The notes under the pieces are model-generated. The model saw only the letters and a program-made list of their open reading frames with translations, made no database searches and had not been told where the DNA came from. Of a DNA stretch of 64,000 nt, positions 7,750 to 16,230 are shown piece after piece. Positions within the stretch are counted from its first letter, which is position 1; each line of letters begins with the position of its first letter. A program made the translations under genes and the position numbers. Source of the DNA: a virus; IMG/VR virus record IMGVR_UViG_3300033233_000001, positions 124,001 to 188,000 of that record; one strand, written 5' to 3'.

Positions 7750-8177
7750 AGCGAGTCCTTTCTGTCAGGAGCTACCTGTCGGCGGCCCCACATGAAGCGT
7801 CTTGTTCTGCCTGAAACTGACGTCTCTGTCCACGTGTCTCGCCAGGGACCGCAGATCGTTACGGACACGGCGTTCTTCGTAGACTTCATGATGCGGTGCT
7901 CCAAGTGGCGCGGCAGGTACATGACGTCGCGGGTGCGCAGCCGGGTCTCGACGACAGCGTCCTGGCGGCGGATCTCCTCGGCGTACGAGCCGCGTAGCAT
8001 GACGGACCACGCGTTGAACGCGTGTGTGTGAAAGCGGTCTTGTTCGATCGAGTTGAACACGTTGAGGATGATGCCGCCGATGGGCTTGAACTCGAAGAGG
8101 GTGAAGCGATCGATGCGACCTTGTCCGAGGCGTACGCTGTCGAAGTGCATGAGCTTACCGTAACGACCGAGGCGCAT
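7746..8177 (-). CDS. Cupin-like protein (143 aa)
   Basis: A beta-rich protein with FHTHAFNAWSVMLRGSYAEE and VMYLPRHLEHRI, the two halves of a cupin barrel (HxH then H). Cupins bind metals and small molecules; no substrate can be assigned. The stop overlaps the EF-Ts-like start. Confidence 0.6.
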   Translation of the reverse strand: MRLGRYGKLMHFDSVRLGQGRIDRFTLFEFKPIGGIILNVFNSIEQDRFHTHAFNAWSVMLRGSYAEEIRRQDAVVETRLRTRDVMYLPRHLEHRIMKSTKNAVSVTICGPWRDTWTETSVSGRTRRFMWGRRQVAPDRKDSL

Positions 8178-8581
8178 CAGCGCGGATTCTTCGGCGCGCT
8201 CTCGATCGCGTTCTTGAGCGCGATGTAGACGCGATCGCAGACCGGCGATTCGTTGCCGGTGTTGGCGTTCGACTCGGCCAGGAACTCGCGTGCGGCAGCG
8301 AGTAGGATCTCGTAGGCACGCTCGGCCTTCTGCGCTCGGTCCAGCGTTGCCGATGCGTCACGGGTTGATGGGTCGATCACGGCTGCCATGCTGAGGTGTA
8401 ACGTCGCCGTCACTCCATCGCGGAGCGCCGCAAGCTCGCGTTCGGCCTTCTCAGCGCGAGCTTGCCATCCTAGCGCTTCGTCGAGTGCGTCGAACACCTC
8501 GGCCATTTCATGGGCCTGCGGGATGCCGCGCTCTTTGTGGCGAATGTCATCCAGCCGTTTGGTCAGCTGACCGACCGTCAT
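8177..8581 (-). CDS. Helical hypothetical protein (134 aa)
   Basis: Helix-rich with an Ala/Glu/Lys coiled-coil stretch ARAEKAERELAALRDGV, similar in style to several neighbours (9356, 23312, 30088). Function unknown; part of the leftward operon. Confidence 0.6.
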   Translation of the reverse strand: MTVGQLTKRLDDIRHKERGIPQAHEMAEVFDALDEALGWQARAEKAERELAALRDGVTATLHLSMAAVIDPSTRDASATLDRAQKAERAYEILLAAAREFLAESNANTGNESPVCDRVYIALKNAIESAPKNPR

Positions 8582-8961
8582 CGCGCGCTCGCCTTGGCTC
8601 GACGAGTCGCTCGCCGCCGCTTCGGGGTGAGAAACCGCGCAGCCTTCCGCAGTTTACTGGCGTCGGTGGCGAAGTCGGTCCCGAAGCCGTGGAGGCACTC
8701 TTCTGCGTCGCCGAGGCGGCTGGCGAGCGCGTGAAGGCGGCTGCCGGCGCGCACGACGCGCTCCTCGCCATGTTTCCGCACGGCGAGGTCGAACTCGCGC
8801 CGACACTCGTACTTAAGCGCCGCCCGCCAGCGTTTGACGATGCGTTTCCAGGCCAAGAGATCGACGGCGATGGATTCTAGCTCCTGCGCGCATGTCTCGA
8901 TGTCGAGCACGCCCTTGGTGTCTCGCAGGTCGTCGTACGGCAGCTTTCGCGCTCGGGTCAC
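8578..8961 (-). CDS. Hypothetical basic protein (127 aa)
   Basis: GTG start overlapping the upstream stop (GTGA). Helical with basic tail RKAARFLTPKRRRATRR, which suggests nucleic-acid contact. Not recognised. Confidence 0.6.
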   Translation of the reverse strand: MTRARKLPYDDLRDTKGVLDIETCAQELESIAVDLLAWKRIVKRWRAALKYECRREFDLAVRKHGEERVVRAGSRLHALASRLGDAEECLHGFGTDFATDASKLRKAARFLTPKRRRATRRAKASAR

Positions 8962-9359
8962 CACACGTCCTCCGAAAAGAGCCCGATGTGCGGCCCGGTC
9001 TCGCGAAGCACCTGTCCGGCCGCACGCGCGACGAGAAGGGCCTCGCGCCGCGTGGCGAACGTCCCGTCGCTCAGCAGAAAGCCCTGACGCCACGACTCCT
9101 CGCTAGGATAGTCGGCCTCGCCGAGCGCGCGTATGACGTGGTGATGCCGTGCCGGAGGCGGCAGCGAGTGCGTCACGAGATCGTCGCCGGTCTGCACCGC
9201 AGCGGCTACGACACGCGCTGCCGAGTACTCGTGCACGGCCGACCTCGCGACGATAGCGCGGACGTGCTCGCGTTCCAGTGTGTGTGGCTGCGCGTCGAGC
9301 CATGCGATGTCTTCGGCGATCATCGCCTCATAGGCTGTGCGCGTTAGCGGTCCGGTCAT
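8958..9359 (-). CDS. Hypothetical phage-type protein (133 aa)
   Basis: ATG at 9359. The C-terminal half GFLLSDGTFATRREALLVA resembles a motif (GFxTSxGxFxxRxEAxxxA..AGQ) common in uncharacterised phage proteins. Coupled by GTGA to the next gene. Confidence 0.6.
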   Translation of the reverse strand: MTGPLTRTAYEAMIAEDIAWLDAQPHTLEREHVRAIVARSAVHEYSAARVVAAAVQTGDDLVTHSLPPPARHHHVIRALGEADYPSEESWRQGFLLSDGTFATRREALLVARAAGQVLRETGPHIGLFSEDVW

Positions 9360-10345
9360 CGTCCACCCCGCGCAATCGCAGCGCGTATGACGTCGGCTGC
9401 GGTGGCCAGGCCTCTGTCGAAGTTCTCGGCTTCGAGGCCGCTCGCGTTGCGCGGACCCTCGTGGGTACGCTCCTTCTCGATCAACGCGACTGCTTCGTCG
9501 AACGCCCGCGCCCGCGCCTCGCGTAGTTCGGCCAGCGCCGCGTCGGCGTCGGCAATCGCCGCGTTCGTCGTACACAACTGACACCAGACCTGACGGCCAG
9601 GCGCGTCGACGACCGGATGGCCGCACTTAGGACATGTGCCGAGTCTCTCGCTCGTTGGTCGGTCGAGGGCTTCTCGAAGCCGAGCGAGTTCGGCATTCAG
9701 GCTCGTCGCGGCGGTGAGGGCGGTGTCGCGCTCGGCGCGTAACGTCGTATTCCGACTCTCGGCGGCATCGAGGTCGGCAGCCCATGCCGCCAGATCGTTG
9801 CCCGCCTCGGCTGCTACACGAGCCAGGGCGGCGTCGCGCTCGGCCTCGGCCTTCTCGGCTTTGGCGCGCAAGGCCGCGACTCCCTCGATCTCATCGCGGA
9901 CCTTCGCGACCTCTTCTGGCGTCGGGTTCGGCGTACTGCCACGGAACGGATTGCGACCGTGAAGCAGAGACACAAGCTCTACGGGATCGAACCCGCCGCG
10001 CTCGCAGAGCCGCTCGTGCGATTGATTCTCGTGGCCGAACGCCGCGTACTGCGACCACGCGCGCTCCGAGAGCGCCCACGGGACTCGCGGGGGGAACGAG
10101 AAGCCTGGGATCTGCTTGACCGGGGCCCAGCGCTCCTTGGTCGGCGGCGCGGCCGGTGCGGTCGCAGCGGCTGTCTCACCTCGGGCGAGCGCGGCACGCC
10201 GTTCTTGGGCGAGCGCGGCACGCCATTCTTGGGCGATCGTGGCACGCCGCGGGCGATACGAACACGAGTCCGCCGTACAGCCGTCCTCCACGCGCTCGTG
10301 CAGCGGCCAGTCGCAGATCGCGCACCGTGATGTCGTGTCGGTCAT
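9356..10345 (-). CDS. Coiled-coil protein with zinc sites (329 aa)
   Basis: ATG MTDTTSRCAICDWPL. N-terminal Cys pair (CAIC), a central ~100-residue Ala/Glu/Arg coiled coil, a second zinc pair CPKCGHPVVDAPG with CQLC near residue 270, and a helical tail. Scaffold-like; function unknown. Confidence 0.65.
   Translation of the reverse strand: MTDTTSRCAICDWPLHERVEDGCTADSCSYRPRRATIAQEWRAALAQERRAALARGETAAATAPAAPPTKERWAPVKQIPGFSFPPRVPWALSERAWSQYAAFGHENQSHERLCERGGFDPVELVSLLHGRNPFRGSTPNPTPEEVAKVRDEIEGVAALRAKAEKAEAERDAALARVAAEAGNDLAAWAADLDAAESRNTTLRAERDTALTAATSLNAELARLREALDRPTSERLGTCPKCGHPVVDAPGRQVWCQLCTTNAAIADADAALAELREARARAFDEAVALIEKERTHEGPRNASGLEAENFDRGLATAADVIRAAIARGGR
10195..10236 (-). repeat. In-gene tandem repeat
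   Basis: Two near-identical copies of about 20 bp (GGCACGCC then TTCTTGGGCGA) encode the QEWRAALAQERRAALA repeat inside the coiled-coil gene. Confidence 0.5.
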
Positions 10346-10385
10346 CGTCCGGCCTTCTAGTGCGCGCCGAGCGACGCGTTTTTCG

Positions 10386-10694
10386 TCATCGTCCGCCCTG
10401 CCCACCAGTGATAGGCAAGAACTCTTCCGCCGGCATCGGCAGTCGCCGATCAAGCTCGGCGGTCAGCGCCCGCTTCTTCACCGGGTCCATGCGCCAGGAC
10501 ACCTCATCCGATGCCCACTCGCGGACAAGCTCTTCGAGCAACGCACTCGTCGCCATGGCGCGCGCCTCTTTGGCGGCAACGCGCTCTGGCGGCAGACATC
10601 GGCGGCACAGCTTCTCCGGCGGAATGGTAATGCCGGGAGTGTACCTGTCGACCGTGCCGCACTGCGGACACGCGTGCTCCGTCCAGTTGATCAT
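10386..10694 (-). CDS. Zinc-ribbon small protein (102 aa)
   Basis: Start at MINWTEHACPQCG. Two Cys pairs CPQC and CRRC spaced 20 residues apart form a zinc ribbon; helical C-terminus. Unknown role. Confidence 0.6.
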   Translation of the reverse strand: MINWTEHACPQCGTVDRYTPGITIPPEKLCRRCLPPERVAAKEARAMATSALLEELVREWASDEVSWRMDPVKKRALTAELDRRLPMPAEEFLPITGGQGGR

Positions 10695-11164
10695 CGTTCG
10701 CGCTCGTTGACGGCTCGCTCGATGATGCGGGCCCAAGTCTCGATGATCTCGGCCTTGACGTCATCGTCGACGGTGGCCCATTCGCGCTTGAGGCCGCGTC
10801 GGTCGCTCAGGTTGTCCACGATCGCGCGTGCGGCCGCGTAAAACCGCGGTCCCACCAGCGAAACCGGCTTCGCGGAGTCGCGGTAACCGGCGGTCGGCGG
10901 CGAATGACCGGCCGGCGTGCCTCCGAAGCCGAAGAAGTCGGTCGGCGGCTTACTCAGCGTGGCGGCTTCCGCCATGAGATCACGAAGTACCGTGTAGTGC
11001 TGGTTCGCTTGCAGCATCTGCTCTTGGTCGAACGCCATGTAACGTTCGACTGCCAGGCGCGCGTCCTTGTCGGCGAGGTCAGCAATGTACTCATGCGGCG
11101 CACCGTTCACACGACTACCGGCGACCGACGCGGCGTACACGTCGAGGTAGACCTTGACGGTCAC
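10691..11164 (-). CDS. Hypothetical protein (157 aa)
   Basis: ATGA-coupled at both ends. Begins MTVKVYLDVYAASVAG; has a Pro/Gly linker near residue 80 and a helical C-terminus. No family recognised. Confidence 0.6.
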   Translation of the reverse strand: MTVKVYLDVYAASVAGSRVNGAPHEYIADLADKDARLAVERYMAFDQEQMLQANQHYTVLRDLMAEAATLSKPPTDFFGFGGTPAGHSPPTAGYRDSAKPVSLVGPRFYAAARAIVDNLSDRRGLKREWATVDDDVKAEIIETWARIIERAVNERER

Positions 11165-11457
11165 GGCTTCCTCTTCGTACGAATCGACGGCAGCGACTTG
11201 AGCGCGCGGTCGAGCGCAGCGCGGATCTGGACGATCGCCTCGATCTTTGCGTCGTCAGCGGTCTCAGCTTCGAGCCCGTAGTTGTCGATGCCGACGTCTG
11301 AGAACAGCCGCCAGCCATCGTAGTGGATGTGGCGCGTGACCGTGATGTCGATCTCGCCGGTGTGGAGCGTCCACGAGCGCGGCTCGTCCTTGCCGCGCAT
11401 GCCTTTCGAGTAGCTGGTGCTGTCGACCCAGTCCGCAAGTGGATGCCGGCGCGTCAT
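11161..11457 (-). CDS. Hypothetical protein (98 aa)
   Basis: Beta strands (WTLHTGEIDITVTRHIHYDG) followed by a C-terminal helix and basic tail SIRTKRKP. Not recognised; operon member. Confidence 0.6.
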   Translation of the reverse strand: MTRRHPLADWVDSTSYSKGMRGKDEPRSWTLHTGEIDITVTRHIHYDGWRLFSDVGIDNYGLEAETADDAKIEAIVQIRAALDRALKSLPSIRTKRKP

Positions 11458-11461
11458 AGCG

Positions 11462-11653
11462 TCAGACCTCGCCGTCGCGGTCGACGGAGACCTCGACGAT
11501 CAGCGCGATCGGTATCGCCAGCCGGAACGCATCGTCGAGCCAGGTCAGTTCGGCCTGCTCGTGCTCGCTGTCGTCGATGTGCTGGTTATCGACGAGGTAG
11601 TTGAAGATGGCACTCGCCACCTCTTCCTTCGTCAGCTGGAACTTGACTCGCAT
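11462..11653 (-). CDS. Small hypothetical protein (63 aa)
   Basis: ATG at 11653 with AAGGA 6 nt ahead; longer upstream starts lack a ribosome site. Acidic, MRVKFQLTKEEVASAIFNYL. Unknown. Confidence 0.55.
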   Translation of the reverse strand: MRVKFQLTKEEVASAIFNYLVDNQHIDDSEHEQAELTWLDDAFRLAIPIALIVEVSVDRDGEV

Positions 11654-11718
11654 GTCGTCCTTCGCGTTTTCTCGGCAGACCATACTTCTCTCTGTAGACC
11701 TGTAGACCAATAGCAGTT

Positions 11719-12081
11719 CTAAACGAACCGCACGTCGAAGCCGTGCTTACGGAGGTACGTCTTCAGCTGCGGGAACTTGCGAGCGTCCGAGAGTCCGTAG
11801 ACCCGTTCGATCCACGGGAGCAGCGGGTCGATGGTCTCGTCGAGGTCATAGCTGTCGACCTCTTCAACCGTCTCGCACTCAAACATCAGGCTCGGCAGGA
11901 CGCCGAGCGCGGCGAGTATGTGCCCGCTGACGCAGCCGCAGAACTCGCCGCGCTCCTTCAATAGCTCCCGGTAGCAGAGCGTGCCATGCACGACGTTCGC
12001 CTTCTTGATCGTGAGCTTGACGGGCTTCGGCTTGGTCGGCTTCGGCGCCGGCTTCTTCTTCTTCGACGACGGCTTCTTCAC
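11719..12081 (-). CDS. Hypothetical protein with Lys/Pro tail (120 aa)
   Basis: The N-terminus is a Lys/Pro/Ser-rich disordered tail (KKPSSKKKKPAPKP), often used to bind nucleic acid or membranes. A compact domain with HGTLCYRELLKERGEFCGC follows. Function unknown. Lies 3 bases after the RNA ligase. Confidence 0.55.
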   Translation of the reverse strand: MKKPSSKKKKPAPKPTKPKPVKLTIKKANVVHGTLCYRELLKERGEFCGCVSGHILAALGVLPSLMFECETVEEVDSYDLDETIDPLLPWIERVYGLSDARKFPQLKTYLRKHGFDVRFV

Positions 12082-12084
12082 GGG

Positions 12085-13068
12085 TCACCTTTCCAGGTAG
12101 CGATTCGAGACGAGCTTGAGCATGACGCGGCCGATCTCCGGGTCGGACCGCTCTGCTGCCGGCTTGATGACGATGCCCTCCGAGAGGTGCTTGGCGATGG
12201 CGCTGTTGCCGATCGCAAGCTCCTCCATCTTGGCCTCCGAGTACGGGCCGACGTAGAGCAGCGGCACGCGCGTGTTCTTCGAGCCCTCTTCGTCCATGGT
12301 GAAGCCCCAGAAGTCGACCGACGAGTCCCAGACGTTGCCACGCAGGATGTCGAAGGCGCGAAAGAAGACCTGCCCCTTGTCCGCATCGTACCGGAGGTCT
12401 TGCACCTGGCCGAAAACCTCTCCGTAGAGGACAGCGTCCTGGTTGGCCTTACACCACTCGGCGATCCACGGGTTCTGCTTCAGCGCCTGCCACCAGGGAT
12501 CTCCCGGCTGCTGGCCTTCGGCCGGCGGGCGCTTCCACTGCGTACGCGAGCCGCACCACATGCGGTCCTCGCGGTAAGCCATGCGAGCGTTCCCTCCGTG
12601 CAACTTCTCGCTGACGTAGACCGTCTCGCCCTCGACGAACAGGTGCTTGTAGCGTCTCCAGTTCTCGACGTCGTACTTCGGGACGTAGGCCAGCGCCTCG
12701 CACGGGCGCTCCGCGTCACCGTCGGTGCCGAACTCGATGGGAGGCTCCCAGCGCTTGATGCCGAGGGCTTCCATGACGTCGTCGCCCTCGGCCGCTCCTT
12801 CGGGAGCACGGATCAGTAGCCCCTGCGACCACGTGCCTCGAAGCCGCTTGGCTTTGATGCGCGTCTTGCCCGCAAGGAAGGCCGCCCAGGGCGCGTCGGC
12901 CGGGACGACGTAGTCGGGCTCGATGTACGCACAGAGGTCACCGGGTGAGAAGTCGCCGAGGCGTACCGCGCAGGTCCAGCCGTGGATCTGCACGAGCCCG
13001 AGGCTGTCGGCGTTCGGGTGCTTGACGATCTCTTTGATGCGGACGACGTCGACGCGGTGCGTGCTCAT
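12085..13068 (-). CDS. RNA ligase, DraRnl (Rnl5/TIGR02306) type
   Basis: 327 aa. N-terminal OB-like domain (about 1-120, VDVVRIKEIVKHPNADS) precedes a nucleotidyltransferase domain. Motif I EKLHGGNAR provides the Lys that takes AMP; motif III FFRAFDI, motif IV EGIVIKP and motif V VMLKLVSN follow. This order and the N-terminal OB domain match the Deinococcus DraRnl group, which seals 3'-OH/5'-phosphate nicks in RNA. Start at MSTHRV rather than 16 residues upstream. A role in tRNA or RNA repair is likely by family. Confidence 0.88.
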   Translation of the reverse strand: MSTHRVDVVRIKEIVKHPNADSLGLVQIHGWTCAVRLGDFSPGDLCAYIEPDYVVPADAPWAAFLAGKTRIKAKRLRGTWSQGLLIRAPEGAAEGDDVMEALGIKRWEPPIEFGTDGDAERPCEALAYVPKYDVENWRRYKHLFVEGETVYVSEKLHGGNARMAYREDRMWCGSRTQWKRPPAEGQQPGDPWWQALKQNPWIAEWCKANQDAVLYGEVFGQVQDLRYDADKGQVFFRAFDILRGNVWDSSVDFWGFTMDEEGSKNTRVPLLYVGPYSEAKMEELAIGNSAIAKHLSEGIVIKPAAERSDPEIGRVMLKLVSNRYLER

Positions 13069-14690
13069 GTTCGGACCTCCGGTCGGTATTCGCCGGGTCC
13101 GACGGACCAGATCCATTCCTGCGCCGCAAGCGCGGTGGGCACTTCTGGCGGTACCGGCATGACGAACATCCGACCTGTCCCGCAGCGCACACGAAGAAAC
13201 CTCTCGCCAGGAGAATCAGGCAGATCGACGCGCAGAAGCGTGCCGATTTCAGGGTCAGGATCGGTGTCGATCGTCTCGTGCGGTAGTGCCGCGAGAATGC
13301 CGTCCCAGCCCACGATCTCTGCGGCCGCGCGCCGCTGTTCGATCTGCGGCCAGGTCAGCGCGGTCGTCGGGTCGAGAGACCCTCGGCGTTCGATCCACTC
13401 CCGCGGAACGCGCGTTCCATGCCATGAATACACCGACCATCCGTCGCGATAGCTGAGTGCCGGACCATGCTCGGCGTGTGAGCGGTGATCGACGTCGCGC
13501 GAGATAGTCTTCGGAAAGTCGGAGACGAGGCAGAAGCGGGAGTGCATGAATCGGTGACAGCCGTAGATCGCAGCACGCTCGTAGTGAATCCAGCGGTCGT
13601 ACTCCGGCAGCCGCAGACCGGCCACTTCACGGAAGAACGATAGGTACGAGCACCATTGCCCCCAGTGATTGCCGCCGTTCCAGTTACGAGACCATTGTGC
13701 CAGCGAAGCGAGTAGAAGCCGGACCAGAGGCCCGTCCGTGGCGTCGTTCGTGGCGTCGTTCGTGGCGTCGCGCGTGGCGGCGTGCGTGGCGGCGTGCGTG
13801 GCGTCGTGCGTGGCGGCGGCGTTCGTGGCGTCGCGCGTGGCGTCGTGCGTGGCGGCGTGCGTGGCGGCGCGCGTGGCGTCGTGCGTGGCGACGTTCGTGG
13901 CGACGTTCGTGGCGTCGCGCGTGGCGTCGTGCGTGGCGGCGTTCGTGGCGTCGCGCGTGGCGTCGTGCGTGGCGGCGTGCGTGGCGGCGCGCGTGGCGAC
14001 GTTCGTGGCGGCGCTCGTGGCGACGCGCGTGGCGACGCGCGTGGCGTCGTGCGTGGCGTCGCGCGTGGCGTCGCGCGTGGCGACGCTCGTGGCGTCGCGC
14101 GTGGCGACGCTCGTGGCGACGTTCGTGGCGGCGCTCGTGGCGACGTTCGTGGCGGCGCTCGTGGCGACGCGCGTGGCGACGTTCGTGGCGACGCTCGTGG
14201 CGACGTTCGTGGCGTCGCTCGTGGCGACGTTCGTGGCGGCGCTCGTGGCGACGCGCGTGGCGACGTTCGTGGCGACGCTCGTGGCGACGTTCGTGGCGTC
14301 GCTCGGCTTTGGCAGCGGATCCAGCGGCAACCCGTGCGCCGCTTTAGCGATCCGAGCGGACGCCACTCGGATGGCAGCCGCGTAGTCCGTCTCGGTCAGC
14401 GTACGACCGCAGAGCGCCACATGCTTTTCGGGATGCTCTCGCAGCCACCAAACCATTGACGCAAAACACCAAGCGGCAGCACCGACGATTGGGCTCGGAA
14501 CGTAGATCACCGGAACCGTCGGCAGCTTAGCTGCCCGGTAGAGCCCGTCGATCGCCTCGGTGCAGAAGCGTCGATCTTCGTCCGTCTGCGGCGCGGTCCG
14601 GAGAATTCTGGAAAGCCACAGATCACGCCACTCCGGCAGGCGAGCGCGGTGCTCGTCCGTCAGCGAGTAGACAGCGCGCTTCTTGGCCAT
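13065..14690 (-). CDS. DUF6745-like protein with large Ala-Thr repeat
   Basis: 541 aa. N-terminal ~130 residues (DEHRARLPEWRDLWLSRI, GAAAWCFASMVWW) and C-terminal ~200 residues (HAEHGPALSYRDGW, VPREWIE, QRRAAAEIVGWDGIL) match the DUF6745 plan. Between them, residues ~130-320 are about 47 tetrapeptides of the form x-Ala-Thr-y, with x mostly Asp/Val/Ala and y Asn/Ser/Arg/His. Function unknown. The next gene is another widespread unknown family. Confidence 0.75.
   Translation of the reverse strand: MAKKRAVYSLTDEHRARLPEWRDLWLSRILRTAPQTDEDRRFCTEAIDGLYRAAKLPTVPVIYVPSPIVGAAAWCFASMVWWLREHPEKHVALCGRTLTETDYAAAIRVASARIAKAAHGLPLDPLPKPSDATNVATSVATNVATRVATSAATNVATSDATNVATSVATNVATRVATSAATNVATSAATNVATSVATRDATSVATRDATRDATHDATRVATRVATSAATNVATRAATHAATHDATRDATNAATHDATRDATNVATNVATHDATRAATHAATHDATRDATNAAATHDATHAATHAATRDATNDATNDATDGPLVRLLLASLAQWSRNWNGGNHWGQWCSYLSFFREVAGLRLPEYDRWIHYERAAIYGCHRFMHSRFCLVSDFPKTISRDVDHRSHAEHGPALSYRDGWSVYSWHGTRVPREWIERRGSLDPTTALTWPQIEQRRAAAEIVGWDGILAALPHETIDTDPDPEIGTLLRVDLPDSPGERFLRVRCGTGRMFVMPVPPEVPTALAAQEWIWSVGPGEYRPEVRT
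13738..14304 (-). repeat. 12-bp tandem repeat, about 47 units
   Basis: Unit GTGGCGNCGNNC on the plus strand. Positions 7 and 10-11 of the unit vary freely while the GTGGCG core is fixed; one unit has a 3-bp insertion. All changes keep the frame. Copy number probably varies between isolates by slippage. Confidence 0.95.
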
Positions 14691-14693
14691 GAC

Positions 14694-15032
14694 TCAGTCC
14701 TCGACGCGACGCCAGCCGGCCGGCGTGTGCTCGCGCGCTCGCCTGACCTCGTAGCAGCCGGGAGCGAGCAACAGAGACTCGTGCGTGTCATGTGGGCGCG
14801 CATGCAATAGCTCGGACGGCTGCTCGCAGCGCAGATACGCGACGAGCGGGCTCTCCGCCGTGAAGTGCGCGACACCGATCGCCGCGAGGTAGTGGTGGTG
14901 ACCGGTCTCGCTGTGCGAGACGATTACCGTGCCATCTGTAGTTGGTGGCTGTCGCACGGCCGACGACGGGATTACGTCGATACGTCGCAGCCAGCAGTCA
15001 CCCTGTGCGCCCTGAAGTCGAAAAGTCTGCAT
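14694..15032 (-). CDS. Conserved protein with HTGH-type motif (112 aa)
   Basis: Matches a widespread unnamed family: QGDCWLRRIDVIP, HSETGHHHYL, and C-terminal APGCYEVRRAREHTP. His residues suggest metal binding. Start moved to MQTFRL at 15032 because the -10 box of the promoter lies between it and the upstream ATG (15080) and GGAAGGA precedes it. Often found with DUF6745 genes (my recollection). Confidence 0.7.
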   Translation of the reverse strand: MQTFRLQGAQGDCWLRRIDVIPSSAVRQPPTTDGTVIVSHSETGHHHYLAAIGVAHFTAESPLVAYLRCEQPSELLHARPHDTHESLLLAPGCYEVRRAREHTPAGWRRVED

Positions 15033-15054
15033 CGCGGCCCGTCCTTCCAGTGGT

Positions 15055-15090
15055 GTGTCGTAAGCTACCGTGTCCGCCATCTTCGTGCAA
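15055..15090 (-). promoter_or_regulatory. Promoter with operator-like motif
   Basis: TTGCAC (15090-15085), 17 bp, TAGCTT (15067-15062), overlapping a GCTTACGACAC motif (15065-15055, GTGTCGTAAGC on the other strand). Confidence 0.6.
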
Positions 15091-15112
15091 GCCAGAAACG
15101 CACGCGTTTTGC

Positions 15113-15367
15113 CTAGTCTTTCGCGTCGGCCTCCTCCGGATCGGATGGCGTCCAGTCCGGCCGGGCCTCCCGGTAGTCGTCGACCCAGGGCGAAGTAGGA
15201 GCGCGCCCTGCCTCGTGCTCGACAAGGTATTCGAGGCAGTTCACGACGTCTGTGTGGCTCTCTTCGCCGAGCACGAGCAGCGAAACGAGTTTACGCATGA
15301 CGTCGTCGTACCGAAGCGCGGTTGCGGGATCCTGCGGAGCGTGGACGTTCTTCTTGCGGTCGCTCAT
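15113..15367 (-). CDS. Hypothetical protein (84 aa)
   Basis: Starts MSDRKKNVHAPQDP; a helical middle (VMRKLVSLLVLGEE) and acidic tail DPEEADAKD. Unknown. Confidence 0.55.
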   Translation of the reverse strand: MSDRKKNVHAPQDPATALRYDDVMRKLVSLLVLGEESHTDVVNCLEYLVEHEAGRAPTSPWVDDYREARPDWTPSDPEEADAKD

Positions 15368-15394
15368 GGATCTGTTCTCCTTTTCCAGTCGGAG

Positions 15395-15871
15395 CTAGGA
15401 TCGCTCCATGATGTAGGCGACGAAGTCCGCCGGCAGCTGCACGCCGTGCTCCTCGATGTAGTGCGGCAGCCCTTCGGGCCAGACCCAGACGCCATCGGTG
15501 AGGTCGGCGCCGCCGGGCGTAGGCTCTTCGCAGCCGCATCGACAGTAGGATGAGCCCATCCATTGCTGATGCACTTGGCCGCTGCGTAGGTACGCGATGA
15601 CGGCGCGGCGTTCTTTCGGGTTCCACGCGCGGTCGCGCAAGTCGTCTGGGTGCGGTAGGAGCGAGTCTTTTCCCGTCGACCAGAAGCCTGCCGGCTTGAG
15701 CTTACGCGGCGGCTTGTTCCAGTGGTGGATGACCAAGATCGTCGAGGACCCGATCTCACGCTCGACCGGTGAGAGCATCGCATCGAGACGCGCATCATGC
15801 TCGTCCATCTCGGCGATCCTCTCCTGGTCCGTTTTCGAGCGCCAGTCCGCCTCGTCCTGTTCGTCGGTCAT
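15395..15871 (-). CDS. Conserved hypothetical protein (158 aa)
   Basis: Matches a family I have seen in bacteria and phages: FWSTGKDSLLPHPDDLRD, AYLRSGQVHQQWMG, CRCGCEEP and LTDGVWVWPEGLPHYIEEH. The Cys cluster may bind metal. Function unknown. Confidence 0.65.
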   Translation of the reverse strand: MTDEQDEADWRSKTDQERIAEMDEHDARLDAMLSPVEREIGSSTILVIHHWNKPPRKLKPAGFWSTGKDSLLPHPDDLRDRAWNPKERRAVIAYLRSGQVHQQWMGSSYCRCGCEEPTPGGADLTDGVWVWPEGLPHYIEEHGVQLPADFVAYIMERS

Positions 15872-16164
15872 GAGCGGGCCTGTTCGTCGCGCCGCAGGCT
15901 CGCGAGCGCGATGTCGAATGCCTGCCCAGCCTCGCGTACGAACGCCTCGCGCATCAGCGCCGCGCCGCCGTCGCTGAGAAAGCCGCCCGCTGCGTCTCCG
16001 AAGACCTCGCCGTCGATCATCGTGACGTTGGCCGCGACCAGCAAAAGGACGGTGATCGCCGGCTCGCGGCCGATCTGATCTTCTTGCAGCGCTCTCGACA
16101 CGAGCGCGGCCGCCCGGTCGATCTGTTCATCGCGAGCCGGGTCGCTATGCGTCGTGGGCCTCAT
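15868..16164 (-). CDS. Hypothetical protein (98 aa)
   Basis: Helical, small-residue rich, AITVLLLVAANVTMIDGE in the middle. ATGA-coupled to the next gene. Not recognised. Confidence 0.55.
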   Translation of the reverse strand: MRPTTHSDPARDEQIDRAAALVSRALQEDQIGREPAITVLLLVAANVTMIDGEVFGDAAGGFLSDGGAALMREAFVREAGQAFDIALASLRRDEQARS

Positions 16165-16188
16165 CGCGTATCTCCAGAGAGCGCGACC

Positions 16189-16230
16189 TTCACAGTCCGT
16201 CCTTCACAGTCCGTCCTTCACAGTCCGAGC
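16189..16230. repeat. Three tandem 14-bp repeats
   Basis: CCTTCACAGTCCGT occurs three times in a row (last copy ends CGA). On the minus strand the first copy contains the stop of the 16218-17081 gene. May cause 3'-end length variation. Confidence 0.85.

Noticed and set aside
13697-14459. Long plus-strand ORFs of Arg-Trp-Arg or Val-Ala-Ser repeats
   Set aside because: They are shadows of the 12-bp tandem repeat; the minus frame has conserved DUF6745 flanks and fits the operon.
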